DNA of 64,000 bases, taken from Flavobacterium endoglycinae (GTDB lineage Bacteria > Bacteroidota > Bacteroidia > Flavobacteriales > Flavobacteriaceae). The stretch covers positions 2,503,001 through 2,567,000 of the forward strand of contig NZ_CP071448.1 in assembly GCF_017352115.1 (NCBI RefSeq). The letters are read 5' to 3'. Of the stretch, positions 9,353 through 17,934 are shown in pieces; the stretch's first letter is position 1, and the number at the start of each line of letters is the position of its first letter. Under the pieces are notes generated by a model. That model had not been told where the DNA came from and ran no database searches. It was given only the letters and a program-made list of their open reading frames with translations. The position numbers and the translations under genes are program-made.

Positions 9353-10342
9353 TTAGACATTTTTCTCGACAATTAATAACTTCTGTTTTCTATAAAAAGC
9401 TTTAAAAAATTGTAATAAAATGTACATAAAAACAAATAAAAAAGGAAGAAGCAATTTCTTGTTCCCGTACAGGATTCCTTGTTTTTCAATATTTAATGTT
9501 GTACTAATATCTTTTATAATTTTGTCATACCCTATTAATTCAAGTCTATGACCTCCTTGTTCACCTATTAAATCGCCTTTTGTTTTAATAACATCATTAA
9601 GCTGGCTATTCTCATTATAATAAACTAATTTGTCACTTTTTTGAGAATTGTTGTTGGTAGAAAATTCTTTTAATACACCATCAATCTGAGAAATAGTTGC
9701 CTCATTTTGCGCCATTTTTGCTTTAACATTAATCAATTGCGCTTGCTGAATTTTTTTATAAAAGTCTGATTTATTTAAAAAATTCAAAAGCGGATCTGTT
9801 ATTTTTTTATTATCAACTAAGCCATCTGTCATAATTAAAATTCGGTGATATCGATAATTTTTACTTGTTAGATTATCTTCAATAATTTTTTTGATATCTC
9901 CGTTATCTGCCATCAATTTTATTAGTTCAAAATTCTCCGGTTTATTTTCAATCAATTTATAGATGTCGGTAATAGGTTTTATCTCAATAGATTTAAGGCT
10001 TTCGGGATATTTAATTCCAACAACGTTTTTTAAAAAAAGCGTATCAGATTCATCAATTTTTGAATCAATTAAATCAATTTTAGAATATAAATAATCTGTG
10101 CTCTCAAAATTAGGTGTTACAATAATTTCATGTTTATATCTTTTTTGAGTATGATCCAGAAACATTCCCAAAACAAAACCTAAAACAACTAAAACTGCAA
10201 GAATAATCCAATTGCGAATAAAAAACTGAATTGCACGGAAAATCTTGGTATTCATTCGGTCGAAAAAATTACCTATACTTTTCGAAATCTGAAAAATATC
10301 AATTTCTTGATCTTCTGTATTCTGCGGTACTTTTGTACTCAT
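9353..10342 (-). CDS. Wzz-like chain-length/co-polymerase protein
   Basis: The 329-residue protein has a cytoplasmic N-terminal stretch, one membrane segment near residues 45-65 (WIILAVLVVLGFVLGMFLD), a long polar and partly helical periplasmic region, and a second membrane segment near 300-318 followed by a basic tail. This two-TM topology matches polysaccharide co-polymerases. The canonical proline-glycine motif beside TM2 is not evident. The gene starts 8 bases after the upstream DUF6909-like gene stops, so the two are probably cotranscribed. Fairly sure of topology, moderately sure of role. Confidence 0.65.
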   Translation of the reverse strand: MSTKVPQNTEDQEIDIFQISKSIGNFFDRMNTKIFRAIQFFIRNWIILAVLVVLGFVLGMFLDHTQKRYKHEIIVTPNFESTDYLYSKIDLIDSKIDESDTLFLKNVVGIKYPESLKSIEIKPITDIYKLIENKPENFELIKLMADNGDIKKIIEDNLTSKNYRYHRILIMTDGLVDNKKITDPLLNFLNKSDFYKKIQQAQLINVKAKMAQNEATISQIDGVLKEFSTNNNSQKSDKLVYYNENSQLNDVIKTKGDLIGEQGGHRLELIGYDKIIKDISTTLNIEKQGILYGNKKLLLPFLFVFMYILLQFFKAFYRKQKLLIVEKNV

Positions 10343-10350
10343 TTACAATT

Positions 10351-12030
10351 TTATTTTATGTTGAAAATCTGTTCCAAAATTTTGATTGTAATCAAATAAG
10401 TCGGTTTTACGCCAGTTGTCCCAAGTCCGCCTGAAGCTAATGTGCTTCCCGTTTCAAGAGGATTATCTGAAGCATAATAGGCATATCGAACTTTAATATC
10501 CTGAGGAACGCTTTTTCTGATTTTTGATGCCGACTGAATGGCTTTCTGATAATAGGATCCTTCCATTTCCAGACCAATTACACCCCAGGTAGATTCGTGG
10601 AAAAACTTCAATAAATCTCTGTTTTGTAATGATGTTCCTAAAACGGTAACCATTGCACCTTCGTAAATGTCAATATCGTTTCCTTCAAACATAGCGCCTG
10701 TTAATTCATTTTCGAAGAAATAATTATCGGCTGTTCCTTCGTTGATATGTGCCGACGGAATCATGATATCGCCTTTTCCTCCTTCTAGAATTCCGGCTTT
10801 CCCCATAATCGAAACTGATTTTACATTTAGTAAAGTTTCTTTTTTATACGGTTTTAAAAGTTCGTCGATCGTTTCGTAAGCCTGCTCCCCAAAGGCATAA
10901 TCCATTACGATTATAACTGGTTTTTCTTCTCCTACATTGGCGTGCGAAAATGCGGTTTTTGACCAGTCGATTTTAGCGGTATCAAAAATCTGAACATCGA
11001 TGTTCGTTCCCGAACAATCTGGTAAGGAAATCATTCCGTTTTTCAGTGCCAGTTCTTCGACTTGCCCTCTGATTTCTTTTGAACCTGAGTTGCTTAATTC
11101 TTCATAAATAAAGAAATCATTTTTGCCTTTGTATTTTGATGTTAACAACGGAGTTGCAAAAATCGAATTCATCACACTGTGCATATTGGCACTAATAACA
11201 TGTATTGGACGCTTTAAAAGATTATTTTCTTTTAATACTTCTTTGATATTTGTTGCCCAGATTTCTCCGTGAATATGATGTCCAAGACGTTCACGTAAAA
11301 CGGGACTAAAAGTAATCGTTCGTTTGTTATTTTCGACAATTTCTTCGATTGCTAATTTTCCTAACCAGTAAATGACATGAAGGAAACGATCTGGTGCATT
11401 TTCTGAACCAAAAGCATCATAAATATCTAAAACCTCTTCAAAAGTTCTGGCTAAAATATTGGCTACGTGAGAAATCGCTTTTTCTTTTTCAATCTGAGAA
11501 AGCTTTTTTGTCTGCATTACAGCTTGTTCTAATTTCTGCCAGTCGCGTGACACTTCTCCGCCATCATCAATTAAAACTCTGTTTTTAATTTTATGTGATT
11601 CAATGAAAATGAAAGTCAAATGCGTCAGAATATCATAAATATCCGAACGACCGCGCGTGATTTCAACATTCATTTGTTCTTCGTCGATTCTGTAGCAGTT
11701 TCTTCTTCTTTTTGGAGGAACAATCGGCTGAAAATGTGATTTTGAATAGCCTTCATCAGAAGTTAAATTGATAAATCGGCATTGTTCAATTCCTATAGGA
11801 AGACGTTCTATAACGTATAAAAGTCCGTTAAGTTCTACTTTTTCTTCGGCAATATTTCCGTAGATTTCAGGACGTAATGCCAGTAATGATTCTCTTAAAC
11901 TATCACCAGAAACTCCCATTGGTTTGTAAAAACCACGGTTGAATAAATGGCGCATTGTAATGTACATTTTTTCGATAGCTGCAGATGATTCCTGCGCTCT
12001 TGATCTTGATATATGTTTGGTTTCTTTCAT
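10351..12030 (-). CDS. DUF6909-like protein with a nucleoside-phosphorylase-like C-terminus
   Basis: The 559-residue cytoplasmic protein is a Bacteroidota family of unknown function that I associate with DUF6909. The N-terminal half is helical and rich in arginine (RSRAQESSAAIEKMYITMRHLFNRGFYKP). The C-terminal third reads like a purine nucleoside phosphorylase / MTAN fold: SIMGKAGIL, GDIMIPSAHINEG, GAMVTVLGTSLQNRD and GVIGLEMEGSYYQKAI, where MEG matches the ribose-binding Met-Glu of that superfamily. The gene is immediately upstream of the Wzz-like gene, 8 bases away. Possible start-site signal TACTTTCG on the minus strand at 12087-12094. Substrate and reaction unknown. Confidence 0.7.
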   Translation of the reverse strand: MKETKHISRSRAQESSAAIEKMYITMRHLFNRGFYKPMGVSGDSLRESLLALRPEIYGNIAEEKVELNGLLYVIERLPIGIEQCRFINLTSDEGYSKSHFQPIVPPKRRRNCYRIDEEQMNVEITRGRSDIYDILTHLTFIFIESHKIKNRVLIDDGGEVSRDWQKLEQAVMQTKKLSQIEKEKAISHVANILARTFEEVLDIYDAFGSENAPDRFLHVIYWLGKLAIEEIVENNKRTITFSPVLRERLGHHIHGEIWATNIKEVLKENNLLKRPIHVISANMHSVMNSIFATPLLTSKYKGKNDFFIYEELSNSGSKEIRGQVEELALKNGMISLPDCSGTNIDVQIFDTAKIDWSKTAFSHANVGEEKPVIIVMDYAFGEQAYETIDELLKPYKKETLLNVKSVSIMGKAGILEGGKGDIMIPSAHINEGTADNYFFENELTGAMFEGNDIDIYEGAMVTVLGTSLQNRDLLKFFHESTWGVIGLEMEGSYYQKAIQSASKIRKSVPQDIKVRYAYYASDNPLETGSTLASGGLGTTGVKPTYLITIKILEQIFNIK

Positions 12031-12160
12031 GTCTTTATTATTTTAGAATCTTCTTTTTAAGAAGATAATTCGAATTTTCGAGGGAACGAAAGTAGGAATT
12101 ATATATGTAACTTTAATAAAACGGTATTTAACAAATTGTTAGATAGTGGTCTGAAATTTT

Positions 12161-13645
12161 TTATTTCAATTTATCCGCAATATCCCTGTTATTGGATAAT
12201 CTCGGAATTTTATTTTGTCCGCCTAATTTTCCCTGTGATTTCATGTATTCTTGAAATCCGTTTTTTGAAACTTTAGTTATGACTACTTTCTGCAATACAT
12301 TTCCAGTAATTAAATCGTCATAATAAATGTTTTGCTTTCGCATGGAGTCGTCTATAGCTTCGGCGAAAGCCTGAATATTATCCGGTTCTTTTTCAAATTC
12401 TATCAGCCATTCATGATACGGTAATCCGGTGGCTGGCGTGATCTGCGGCGCAACGGTAAATTCGTTTATTACAATATTGCTTCCGGCGGTTGCTTCTTTC
12501 ATTGCATTTTCGACTTCGTTGGCAATAACGTGTTCTCCAAAAGCGGAAATATAATGTTTTATACGTCCCGAAACTATAACACGATACGGTTTTAAAGAAG
12601 TAAACTGAATCGTATCTCCAATATTATAACCCCAAAGTCCGGCATTTGTAGACACAATTAAAGCATAATTTACACCTAACGCAACTTCGCCAATAGTATA
12701 TCGTTTTGGGTTTTCGGTAAAGAATTCATCGGCTTTTATGAACTCGTAGAAAATACCTGAATTCAACAATAAAAGCATTCCTTTTTCTTTCTGTGAATCT
12801 TGGTATGCAAAAAATCCTTCAGAAGCAGGAAACAATTCTATACTGTCGACTTTTTTACCAATCATTTGTTCAAATTTGGCGCGATACGGTTCGTAATTTA
12901 CACCGCCGTAAATGAACAAATTGAAGTTTTTGAATATTTCGCTGATCTTTTTTCCACCACTTTTTTCTTGTAAACGCTCAAAATACATTTGAACCCATGA
13001 CGGAATTCCCGAAATAATACTCATGTCTTCTTGAATCGTTTCGTCGACAATGGCATTTACCTTTGTGTCCCAATCTTCAATACAATTGGTTTCCCAAGAA
13101 GGCATACGGTTTCTTTGCAGGTATTTGGGAACAAAATGCGCTACAATTCCAGAAAGTCGTCCGAATTTAATTCCGTATTTTTCAGTCAGAATAGGACTTC
13201 CTTGCAAAAAGATCATTTTTCCATCAACGAAATCTGCATTTCCCGTTTCATGAATATAGTGCAGAATCGCATTTCTGGCTGCACTAATATGCGATGGCAT
13301 TGATTCTTTGGTAAGCGGAATATATTTGGCACCGGAAGTAGTTCCAGAAGTTTTGGCAAAATAAATCGGTTTTCCTTTCCAAAGAACATTTTCTTCGCCC
13401 ACTTTTACTTTTTCGATATAGGCTTTCAAATCTTCATAATCCCTAATGGGAACGTTTTTTTGAAAATCAGCAATTGTATTTATAGCGCTAAAATGATGAT
13501 CTTTTCCAAACTGGGTTTCTTTGGCATTTTTAATCAAACTCTCAAAAACTTCTAATTGAGTTTCAACCGGTTTGTTAGCCCATTTTAGGGTTTGGTTGTA
13601 TATATTTCGGGCAAATATTTTTGCCGCAATTGATTTAATCGACAT
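12161..13645 (-). CDS. GH3 auxin-responsive-promoter family protein (acyl-adenylate-forming enzyme)
   Basis: The 494-residue protein has the phosphate-binding loop FAKTSGTTSGAKYIPLT, the central ELFPASEGFFAYQ and the ATP/hinge region WGYNIGDTIQFTSLKPYRVIVSGRIKHYISAFGEHV, all standard in GH3 proteins. Plant members conjugate amino acids to hormones through acyl-AMP; bacterial members of this length are common in Bacteroidota with no known substrate. It lies 11 bases after a small membrane protein gene on the same strand. Substrate cannot be inferred. Confidence 0.9.
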   Translation of the reverse strand: MSIKSIAAKIFARNIYNQTLKWANKPVETQLEVFESLIKNAKETQFGKDHHFSAINTIADFQKNVPIRDYEDLKAYIEKVKVGEENVLWKGKPIYFAKTSGTTSGAKYIPLTKESMPSHISAARNAILHYIHETGNADFVDGKMIFLQGSPILTEKYGIKFGRLSGIVAHFVPKYLQRNRMPSWETNCIEDWDTKVNAIVDETIQEDMSIISGIPSWVQMYFERLQEKSGGKKISEIFKNFNLFIYGGVNYEPYRAKFEQMIGKKVDSIELFPASEGFFAYQDSQKEKGMLLLLNSGIFYEFIKADEFFTENPKRYTIGEVALGVNYALIVSTNAGLWGYNIGDTIQFTSLKPYRVIVSGRIKHYISAFGEHVIANEVENAMKEATAGSNIVINEFTVAPQITPATGLPYHEWLIEFEKEPDNIQAFAEAIDDSMRKQNIYYDDLITGNVLQKVVITKVSKNGFQEYMKSQGKLGGQNKIPRLSNNRDIADKLK

Positions 13646-13656
13646 TTTTTGTGGTA

Positions 13657-14166
13657 TTATTTTTTGTCACTTTTCTTTTTTCCCGTTTTGCTTTGGCTCT
13701 GCTCCTTGTCAATTTTAGCGACTTCTTCTCTTAATTTGATTTCATCTTCGGTTGCTTTCATATCAACATCTGAAGATTCTTCTGTTTCTGCTATAATCGA
13801 GTCTTTGTTGAATTTTGCGTATTCTAATTCTCCTTTTAAAACTTTCTGAATTCCTTTTATATAGGCTTCGTTTTGTTTTAAAGCTTTTTCAAGCGAATCT
13901 GATTTTATGGCTAATGCTGTCGCATTCTTTTTTAATTCAGAAGAAGAATAACCCGGTATAAATTCCCGAAGCGGCGTAAAAGCAATAATATAAGTAGTAA
14001 TTGAAATAAGAAAAATACCGCCTAGAGTAAAAGTCACAAAAACATTCATTAGGTTGAGTTTCAGCGAAAAAATTTCTTCAAAAGTGTTTTCATTCAAAAT
14101 AACCAATCGGTTTTTTGTAAATAATTTTTTTCTAAAACTGCGTTTTTTCTTTTTCATTTTGTTCAA
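13657..14166 (-). CDS. Small membrane-anchored coiled-coil protein
   Basis: The 169-residue protein has a very basic N-terminus (MNKMKKKKRSFRKKLFTKNR), one membrane helix near residues 38-60 and a predicted coiled coil followed by a charged lysine-rich tail. The N-terminal 110 residues look like the anchor of Bacteroidota M23 peptidases (RLVILNENTFEEIFSLKLNL, PLREFIPGYSS), but the peptidase domain is absent. It may be a truncated M23 relative or a stand-alone cell-wall adaptor. CAAATATA at 14175-14182 (TATATTTG on the minus strand) is a good -7 box just upstream. It is followed by the GH3 gene after 11 bases. Confidence 0.7.
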   Translation of the reverse strand: MNKMKKKKRSFRKKLFTKNRLVILNENTFEEIFSLKLNLMNVFVTFTLGGIFLISITTYIIAFTPLREFIPGYSSSELKKNATALAIKSDSLEKALKQNEAYIKGIQKVLKGELEYAKFNKDSIIAETEESSDVDMKATEDEIKLREEVAKIDKEQSQSKTGKKKSDKK

Positions 14167-14291
14167 TATACAAGCAAATATAATAATTAATCGTATTGCT
14201 GATGCCTGATAAAAATAGGCAAATCTTGTAATTTAATCATTTTATAAAATATTTAACGCACCTAAAAATAAATATTTTAATCCAAAAACTC

Positions 14292-14320
14292 TTGTTGTTC
14301 GTATATTCTATATACCTTTG
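14292..14320 (+). promoter_or_regulatory. Promoter of tatA (TTG-N18-TAnnTTTG)
   Basis: TTG at 14292-14294 and TACCTTTG at 14313-14320 are separated by 18 bases, within the Bacteroidota consensus spacing. The tatA ATG is 48 bases further on. Confidence 0.7.
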
Positions 14321-14367
14321 CGGTGAAAATCAAGAAATAAATTTGCTTCGGCACTAAATATAAAACC

Positions 14368-14544
14368 ATGGGAAGATTAGGTCTTACAGAAATCCTTGTT
14401 ATAGTAGGTATTGTGATATTACTTTTTGGAGGTAAAAAAATTCCAGAATTAATGAAAGGTTTAGGAAGCGGTATTAAAGAATTTAAAAATGCTGCTAAAG
14501 ATGATCAGCCTGCTGCTTCTAAAAAAGAAGAAGAAACAAAATAA
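14368..14544 (+). CDS. tatA: Sec-independent translocase subunit TatA/E
   Basis: This 58-residue gene is short but clear: [20 protein letters not shown] is the N-terminal membrane helix, [20 protein letters not shown] is the hinge and amphipathic helix with the conserved FGxKKIPEL, and the tail is charged (KKEEETK). TatA oligomers form the conduit through which folded proteins with twin-arginine signals cross the inner membrane. It has its own promoter and terminator and no tatB or tatC beside it. About 225 bases downstream is a gene whose product has a perfect twin-arginine motif, which may be coincidence or may reflect functional linkage. Confidence 0.93.
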   Translation: MGRLGLTEILVIVGIVILLFGGKKIPELMKGLGSGIKEFKNAAKDDQPAASKKEEETK

Positions 14545-14562
14545 TAAAATTCGAACGTATTT

Positions 14563-14600
14563 AAATCCCAGATTACAAATTTGTAGTTTGGGATTTTTTT
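14563..14600 (+). terminator. tatA terminator
   Basis: Hairpin aaatccca ... tgggattt with a T run, 19 bases after the tatA stop. It separates tatA transcription from the Tat-substrate operon. Confidence 0.8.
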
Positions 14601-14729
14601 ATGTTAGAATTTTCGCAAAATTCGAATTTATCCTTTGTAGAAGTTTTCTTTAAAAAAGGAAAAAATTAACGCAAAACGGGATTTTTTATTATAAATTTTA
14701 ACAAAAAATTATAATATATTCTTCATTTT

Positions 14730-14765
14730 ACTACTTTTATCCCAAAATTTATCCTTAAAAGTAGT
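14730..14765. promoter_or_regulatory. Perfect 10-bp inverted repeat before the Tat-substrate gene, possible operator
   Basis: ACTACTTTTA (14730-14739) and TAAAAGTAGT (14756-14765) form a perfect inverted repeat with a 16-base spacer. The left arm contains TACTTTTA, close to the -7 consensus, and the right arm ends 5 bases before the ATG at 14770. It could be a regulator site or an RNA hairpin over the start of the operon. Confidence 0.4.
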
Positions 14766-14769
14766 GAAT

Positions 14770-15435
14770 ATGACCGATTTAACTCGTAGACGTTTTATTA
14801 AAAATGTTAGTTTCGCAGGAGCTGCAACGTTAGCCTGCGGTTCTATAACAGCACAAAATACCTTCACTAGTTTTTTAGATTTAGAAACAGAAAAAGGAGA
14901 AAATCTTTTATCTAAATTTTCTAAATCTTCTTTTTCAAATAATTTTCTTTTCGACAAATCGCTTCTAAGCTGTTATAATAAAACTATCGTAAACTGGCAG
15001 AAAATAGGTTACGAGTCTGCATCTGACTATTGTTATACTTCTCCAGACGGACGTTTGAAAATGTTTTCTATGCATCTTATCAAAAATTCGCAGAAACTAG
15101 ACAACGTTTTATTGTGCTTTGGTAAAAATGAAAATGGAGAATGGAGAACCATACGATCTTTATCTGGTTTCGAACTAGAAGCTATTTCTCAAGCTAAAAC
15201 AGAATTCAAAAAGTATAATGCCAATATTGATTTGTCTCAATATTTATTTCCTTCTTCAATTCAACCCGTAAATCCCTTTGGTTATATAACTCCTAGGGGA
15301 AGTGTTGAATTAAAAACTATTTTATCTGAAAAAGAAACGATTACTAAAATCGTCGTAAAAGAAGGAAACAATAAAATATTCGAAAAAAATATAATCTCTG
15401 AGCATACACTTTCTGTAGATTCTATTTTGGCTTAA
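14770..15435 (+). CDS. Twin-arginine signal protein heading the tail-collar operon
   Basis: The ATG at 14770 is preferred to an in-frame GTG two codons earlier because it places TRRRFIK, a perfect S/T-R-R-x-F-x-K Tat motif, at residues 5-11. The signal ends around SITAQN, with an imperfect lipobox-like TLAC inside it. The mature part of about 190 residues is not a family I recognise; it contains WQKIGYESASDYCYTSPDGR, NVLLCFGKNENGEW and a beta-rich end (GSVELKTILSEKETITKIVV). It would be exported folded to the periplasm. The first tail-collar gene starts 36 bases later on the same strand, so it is the likely first gene of the operon. Confidence 0.75.
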   Translation: MTDLTRRRFIKNVSFAGAATLACGSITAQNTFTSFLDLETEKGENLLSKFSKSSFSNNFLFDKSLLSCYNKTIVNWQKIGYESASDYCYTSPDGRLKMFSMHLIKNSQKLDNVLLCFGKNENGEWRTIRSLSGFELEAISQAKTEFKKYNANIDLSQYLFPSSIQPVNPFGYITPRGSVELKTILSEKETITKIVVKEGNNKIFEKNIISEHTLSVDSILA

Positions 15436-15471
15436 TAAAAAAATTAAAATAACATTTAAAAATATTTCAAT

Positions 15472-15981
15472 ATGGCTGAGCCTTTTTTAGCTGAATTAAG
15501 AATGATGTCGTTTTCTTTTGCACCACAAGGATGGGCAATGGCTAATGGACAATTATTACCTATAAATCAAAATCAGGCATTATTTTCTTTGTTAGGAACT
15601 ACGTATGGTGGTAATGGGCAAGTCAATTTTGCATTACCTGACTTAAGAGGGAGAACACCAATTCATGTTGGAAGCGGATACAATTTAGGTCAAAAAGGTG
15701 GTGAAGAAAGCCATACTGTTACTATTGGAGAAATGCCGCAACACTCACATCGCTTTCAGGCAAAAGATAATGCGGTCATCACCAATATTCCGAGTAATAC
15801 TAATTTTTTAGGAAATACTGCCCCTAATTTAGTTTACAGCGGTCAAAATCAAAATTTTACTGCCATGAATGCCGGCTCTATCTCCAATATTGGAGGAAGT
15901 CAACCGCATTTAAATATGCAGCCATATCTGACTATAAATTTTTGCATCGCTTTACAAGGAATCTTTCCTTCTCAAACATAA
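15472..15981 (+). CDS. Phage tail collar domain protein 1 (microcystin-dependent-protein family)
   Basis: The 169-residue protein starts MAEPFLAELRM and shows the tail-collar signature: GWAMANGQLLPINQNQALFS, LLGTTYGGNGQ, FALPDLRGRTPIH, then a variable centre and a conserved end (GGSQPHLNMQPYLTINFCIA). No signal peptide is visible. In phages this domain is found in short tail fibres; chromosomal stand-alone versions are widespread and unexplained. It is one of three tandem paralogues here, spaced 24-30 bases, with no other phage genes nearby. Sure of the family; role unknown. Confidence 0.9.
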   Translation: MAEPFLAELRMMSFSFAPQGWAMANGQLLPINQNQALFSLLGTTYGGNGQVNFALPDLRGRTPIHVGSGYNLGQKGGEESHTVTIGEMPQHSHRFQAKDNAVITNIPSNTNFLGNTAPNLVYSGQNQNFTAMNAGSISNIGGSQPHLNMQPYLTINFCIALQGIFPSQT

Positions 15982-16005
15982 TTATTAATTCGTAAAATTT
16001 AAGAA

Positions 16006-16527
16006 ATGGCACAACCTTACGTTGGTGAAATCAGAATGTTTGGCGGAAATTTTGCTCCTGCAGGATGGATGTTTTGCGAAGGACAAATAATTCCAATTTC
16101 GGAATATGAAACTTTATTTAATTTAATTGGAACTACATACGGTGGTGATGGCCAGGAAACTTTTGGGTTACCTGATTTTCGCGGAAGACTTCCTATTCAT
16201 AACGGTACAAATCCCGCTACTGGAACTAATTATCAGCTGGCTGAAACCGGCGGTGTTGAGGAGGTAACTTTATCGGTTAATCAAATTCCGTCACACAATC
16301 ACAGTCTTCTCGCCACTACAAATCTGGCTGATACTGCTAGTGTTGTAAATGCGCAGTTTAGTGCCAATCCTCCGGGAAGTAAAATGTATTCAAGTGCTGC
16401 TCCCACAACAGCATTAAATAATCAAATAATTACTGCTGCCGGCGGAAGTCAGCCTCACAGTAACTTTCAACCGTATTTGTGTGTGAGTTTTATTATTTCA
16501 TTGTATGGATTATACCCTCAATTCTAA
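16006..16527 (+). CDS. Phage tail collar domain protein 2
   Basis: The 173-residue paralogue starts MAQPYVGEIRMFGGNFAPAG and carries CEGQIIPISEYETLFNLIG, TTYGGDGQETFGLPDFRGR and GGSQPHSNFQPYLCVSFIIS. The central section (residues about 85-150) differs strongly from its neighbours while both ends are conserved, which suggests a common scaffold with a variable presented loop. It lies 24 bases after copy 1. No secretion signal is visible. Confidence 0.9.
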   Translation: MAQPYVGEIRMFGGNFAPAGWMFCEGQIIPISEYETLFNLIGTTYGGDGQETFGLPDFRGRLPIHNGTNPATGTNYQLAETGGVEEVTLSVNQIPSHNHSLLATTNLADTASVVNAQFSANPPGSKMYSSAAPTTALNNQIITAAGGSQPHSNFQPYLCVSFIISLYGLYPQF

Positions 16528-16557
16528 ATTCATTTTTAATAAAAAGAAAAATATATT

Positions 16558-17076
16558 ATGGATCCTTTTGTAGCTGAAATACGCATATTTCCATTCAACT
16601 TTGCACCAAAAGGCTGGGCTTTTTGCAATGGCCAAATTTTACCATTATCTCAAAACACAGCACTTTTTTCACTTTTAGGAACAATGTATGGAGGTGATGG
16701 AAAAAGTAATTTTGCACTGCCTAATATGCAGGGAAATGCACCTATGCACCCAGGGCAAGGACCTGGATTATCATTACACAACCTAGCAGAACAAAGCGGA
16801 AGCGAAACAGTTACTCTTTTAGAATCTGAAATTCCTAATCACTCACATTCAGTAATGGCAGCTCCGCTTAATTCGCAATCAACTTCTCCTGCTAATAATA
16901 GTTTAGGACGAGGAAATCCTATTCGAGTTTATACAGACACTGGAGGTCAAACGGTACAAATGGGTTTAAATACCATTGCACCAACTGGAGGAACACAGCC
17001 TCATAACAATATGATGCCATACTTAACATTGAATTTTTGTATTGCCCTTCAGGGTGTTTACCCTCCAAGAACATAA
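16558..17076 (+). CDS. Phage tail collar domain protein 3
   Basis: The 172-residue paralogue starts MDPFVAEIRIFPFNFAPKG, with GWAFCNGQILPLSQNTALFS, LLGTMYGGDGKSNFALPNMQG and GGTQPHNNMMPYLTLNFCIA. It has the DLRGR position changed to NMQGN, and a central alanine/asparagine-rich variable section. It follows copy 2 by 30 bases and precedes the GNAT gene by 12. Three diverged copies in a row suggest that a hetero-oligomer, rather than dosage, is selected. Confidence 0.9.
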   Translation: MDPFVAEIRIFPFNFAPKGWAFCNGQILPLSQNTALFSLLGTMYGGDGKSNFALPNMQGNAPMHPGQGPGLSLHNLAEQSGSETVTLLESEIPNHSHSVMAAPLNSQSTSPANNSLGRGNPIRVYTDTGGQTVQMGLNTIAPTGGTQPHNNMMPYLTLNFCIALQGVYPPRT

Positions 17077-17088
17077 TTTATAGTACAG

Positions 17089-17592
17089 TTGAATTTAGAT
17101 ATACAAGATATCAAGTTTAGGGATATCAATGAAAATGATATAGCTCTACTTCGTGAAATCTACGGAAGTACACGAAAAGAGGAGCTGGAAAAAGGAACGA
17201 ATTGGAATGATGAACAAAAAAGACTCTTTATTGAACATCAGTTTTCAGCCCAGCATGAATATTATCAAAAAAATTACTTAGGGGGAAAATTCTATGTAAT
17301 TGAAAAGAAAAACATCCCGGTTGGAAGATTGTATATTGATTACTTTTTTGAAAATAAAGGTGTTAGAATTATAGACATCACCATATTACCTGAATGGAGA
17401 AATCAAAGTATTGGCAGTTCAATTTTAAAAGAAATACTTAAAAAAGCTGCTGATAGTAATTTAAGCGTAACCATTCATGTGGAAACTTTTAATCCTGCAA
17501 TGGAATTATATAAAAGACTTGGATTTAGAAAAATTAGTGAAACAAATGGTGTTTACCATTTAATGGAATGGCGTTCCAAACAAATTGAATAA
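17089..17592 (+). CDS. GNAT-family N-acetyltransferase in the collar operon
   Basis: The 167-residue protein has the GNAT order: FRDINENDIALLREIY, VGRLYIDYFF, a beta strand IIDITILPEW, the acetyl-CoA loop RNQSIGSSILKEIL, and NPAMELYKRLGFRKI near the end. TTG at 17089 is the only workable start, since there is no in-frame ATG near it, and it puts the gene 12 bases after collar gene 3. The acceptor is unknown; position suggests modification of a collar or adhesin component, but that is inference. The substrate could equally be a small molecule. Confidence 0.85.
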   Translation: MNLDIQDIKFRDINENDIALLREIYGSTRKEELEKGTNWNDEQKRLFIEHQFSAQHEYYQKNYLGGKFYVIEKKNIPVGRLYIDYFFENKGVRIIDITILPEWRNQSIGSSILKEILKKAADSNLSVTIHVETFNPAMELYKRLGFRKISETNGVYHLMEWRSKQIE

Positions 17593-17608
17593 CAATTAAT
17601 TGTACTAT

Positions 17609-17908
17609 ATGGATATATCTTTACTCTCTGTAAACAACTTTAATCCGTTTGTAAACAAAGTATTTATCTTTAAAATTTCCGAAGAAATTCAGCTCGATGC
17701 CGAACTAATTTCGGTCACAGAATCTAATGGTTATTCTCCTTTAGAACGAACTCCCTTTTCTTTAGTTTTTCGTACAAATCAAAAAAACGAATATTACGAG
17801 CAAGGTATTTTTAACATAATACATCCCGAAGAAGGCAGCTTAGAGTTATTTCTTTCTCCACTTGGTTTTGATGAAGTGGGAATGAAATATGAAGCCGTAT
17901 TTTCTTAA
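17609..17908 (+). CDS. DUF6916-like small protein
   Basis: The ATG at 17609 is preferred to a TTG three codons earlier. The 99-residue product (MDISLLSVNNFNPFVNKVF) is a small beta-rich protein with PFSLVFRTNQ, GIFNIIHPEEGSLELFLSPLG and a C-terminal MKYEAVFS. The pattern PxSLxFRxxxxxYyxQGiyxLxHPexGxxelFLvPlg matches proteins I associate with DUF6916, which accompany tail-collar genes in other bacteria. It is 16 bases after the GNAT gene and 26 before the adhesin. Function unknown. Confidence 0.7.
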   Translation: MDISLLSVNNFNPFVNKVFIFKISEEIQLDAELISVTESNGYSPLERTPFSLVFRTNQKNEYYEQGIFNIIHPEEGSLELFLSPLGFDEVGMKYEAVFS

Positions 17909-17934
17909 TTAGGCCAATTTTAAAGTGAAAAAAA

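Noticed and set aside
13657..14166. M23 peptidase
   Set aside because: Only the membrane anchor and coiled coil resemble it; the metal-binding peptidase domain is absent.
15472..17076. Prophage tail module
   Set aside because: Only collar-domain proteins are present; no capsid, portal, terminase, integrase or lysis gene nearby.
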